A DNA stretch of 64,000 bases from Niameybacter massiliensis (GTDB lineage Bacteria > Bacillota > Clostridia > Lachnospirales > Cellulosilyticaceae). Of this stretch, positions 63,360 through 64,000 are shown piece after piece. The stretch is from the NCBI RefSeq assembly GCF_001282685.1, contig NZ_LN875035.1:2980411-3044410 (forward strand), read 5' to 3'. The translations under genes were made by a program, and so were the position numbers. The notes under the pieces were generated by a model. The model was not told the origin of the DNA and did no database searches. It was given only the letters and a program-made list of their open reading frames with translations. Position 1 is the first letter of the stretch. Every line of letters begins with the position of its first letter.

Positions 63360-64000
63360 TTATTGTACTAATTCCCATGAATCATCACTACCTGGCTCTG
63401 TATTAGTCCACCATTTTGCTCTGTATTGTACACCTTGGTAAGTTACAATATCTCCTGCAACATAAGCATTACCTGGTATGTATCCTTGATTATTTTCTTC
63501 ACCTTCATCACCTTCTAATCCCCAAGATGAATCGCTACCTGGTGTTGAATTAGTCCACCATTTTGCTACATATGTTTTACCATTGTATACAACACGGTCA
63601 CCTTCTACATATGTTTTACCTGGAATATAATCTTGGCTTCCATCTGGGTTAGTTTCTATCTTTGCTTCCCATACGTCTGACTGACCTGGTATATCCCCTT
63701 TTGTCCACCATTTTGCTGTATACTCTTTGCCGTTGTACATCACCTTATCACCAGCATTGTAAATTTCTTCTGGGTTATATGTATTATTAGGATCTGGTTT
63801 TTCTTTTACAACTACTGTTCTTGTTGCTGTTGCTTCTAATCCTTTTGAATCTGATACTGTATATACAAGTTTATATGTTCCTGCTACTTCTGTATCTACT
63901 GCTCCATTTACTTTAATAGCAGATGTTAAATCACCATCTTCTTTATCTGTTGCTGTTACACCTTCCATTGCATCAAATGTGTCACCTACTGTAAGGATTA
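63360..64000 (-). CDS. Chitin-binding-module (CBM5_12) surface protein, C-terminal part
   Basis: The frame is open beyond the right edge; ~213 C-terminal residues are visible. A DUF5011 domain (LTVGDTFDAMEGVTATDKED, VDTEVAGTYKLVYTVSDSKG) is followed by three CBM5_12 modules with the aromatic core: YTAKWWTKGDIPGQSDVWEA, YVAKWWTNSTPGSDSSWGLE and YRAKWWTNTEPGSDDSWELV. Each begins with a Y-x-x-G-D-x-V-x-Y-N/Q-G strand. Such triple modules terminate secreted chitinases and other polysaccharidases of Clostridia. The catalytic part, if any, lies outside the window, so the activity is unknown. Confidence 0.9.
   Translation of the reverse strand, partial: ILTVGDTFDAMEGVTATDKEDGDLTSAIKVNGAVDTEVAGTYKLVYTVSDSKGLEATATRTVVVKEKPDPNNTYNPEEIYNAGDKVMYNGKEYTAKWWTKGDIPGQSDVWEAKIETNPDGSQDYIPGKTYVEGDRVVYNGKTYVAKWWTNSTPGSDSSWGLEGDEGEENNQGYIPGNAYVAGDIVTYQGVQYRAKWWTNTEPGSDDSWELVQ

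Overview
The window is AT-rich DNA with strong AGGAGG-type ribosome-binding sites, hairpin/T-run terminators, a LicT-type antitermination circuit and a lipoprotein-anchored ABC sugar uptake system. Together these point to a Gram-positive anaerobic Clostridia bacterium. The gene styles (dual binding-protein ABC cluster, DUF5011/CBM5_12 surface proteins, many glycosidases) fit a Lachnospirales gut or rumen organism such as Cellulosilyticum or a relative. This placement is an inference from gene content, not a search result.

Layout. 1-7644 (minus): carbohydrate ABC uptake operon with two solute-binding proteins, two permeases and an NHL-repeat protein, and no ATPase gene. 8157-10517 (minus): large protein with chitobiase-C-like and F5/8-like C-terminal domains. 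10677-15500 (plus): GH33-like sialidase, DUF4838 protein and DUF4091/GH123-like protein. 15557-17275: HAD phosphatase and divergent DeoR-family regulator. 17276-18821: an untranslated structured stretch, a compositionally distinct phage-like amidase and a decayed tRNA-like sequence. 19072-23377 (minus): response regulator, histidine kinase, ABC ATPase and FtsX-type permease, with a second tRNA-like fragment on its other side. 23956-30456 (minus): transglutaminase-like protein, GH29, GH18, GH29. 30650-33582 (plus): second DUF4091/GH123-like protein and a Gfo/Idh/MocA (GH109-like) protein. 33634-34803: AI-2E-family membrane protein. 35037-49090 (minus): eight-gene operon resembling glycosaminoglycan catabolism (GH88 unsaturated uronyl hydrolase, heparinase II/III-type lyase, GH89, sulfatase, an unassigned 755-residue protein), with two zinc-ribbon ABC transporters and a DUF1854 protein inside it. 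49324-55365 (plus): GH35, GH95, GH110. 55480-56425: bioY and a DUF1284 gene behind a putative BirA operator. 56730-61071: bgl-type PTS operon (licT, EIIBCA, 6-phospho-beta-glucosidase) with two RAT/terminator pairs. 61440-63306: DegS/NarL-type two-component pair. 63360-64000: C-terminal part of a CBM5_12-repeat protein.

Taken together, the middle 45 kb reads as a host-glycan utilisation island. Sialidase, fucosidases (GH29 x2, GH95), alpha-galactosidase (GH110), beta-galactosidase (GH35), hexosaminidase-type enzymes (GH123-like x2, GH109-like, GH89, GH18, DUF4838), a sulfatase and uronic-acid enzymes would cover mucin O-glycans, blood-group antigens, N-glycans and heparan-sulfate-like chains. 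None of these enzymes has a recognisable signal peptide. The likely strategy is therefore import of oligosaccharides followed by cytoplasmic breakdown, with the ABC system at the left end as one candidate importer and the DUF1854-associated ABC pair as an unexplained second transporter. That pair, embedded in a glycosaminoglycan operon, is the best candidate here for an undescribed system. The ~0.6-kb untranslated, structure-rich stretch beside the amidase is the best candidate for an undescribed RNA.
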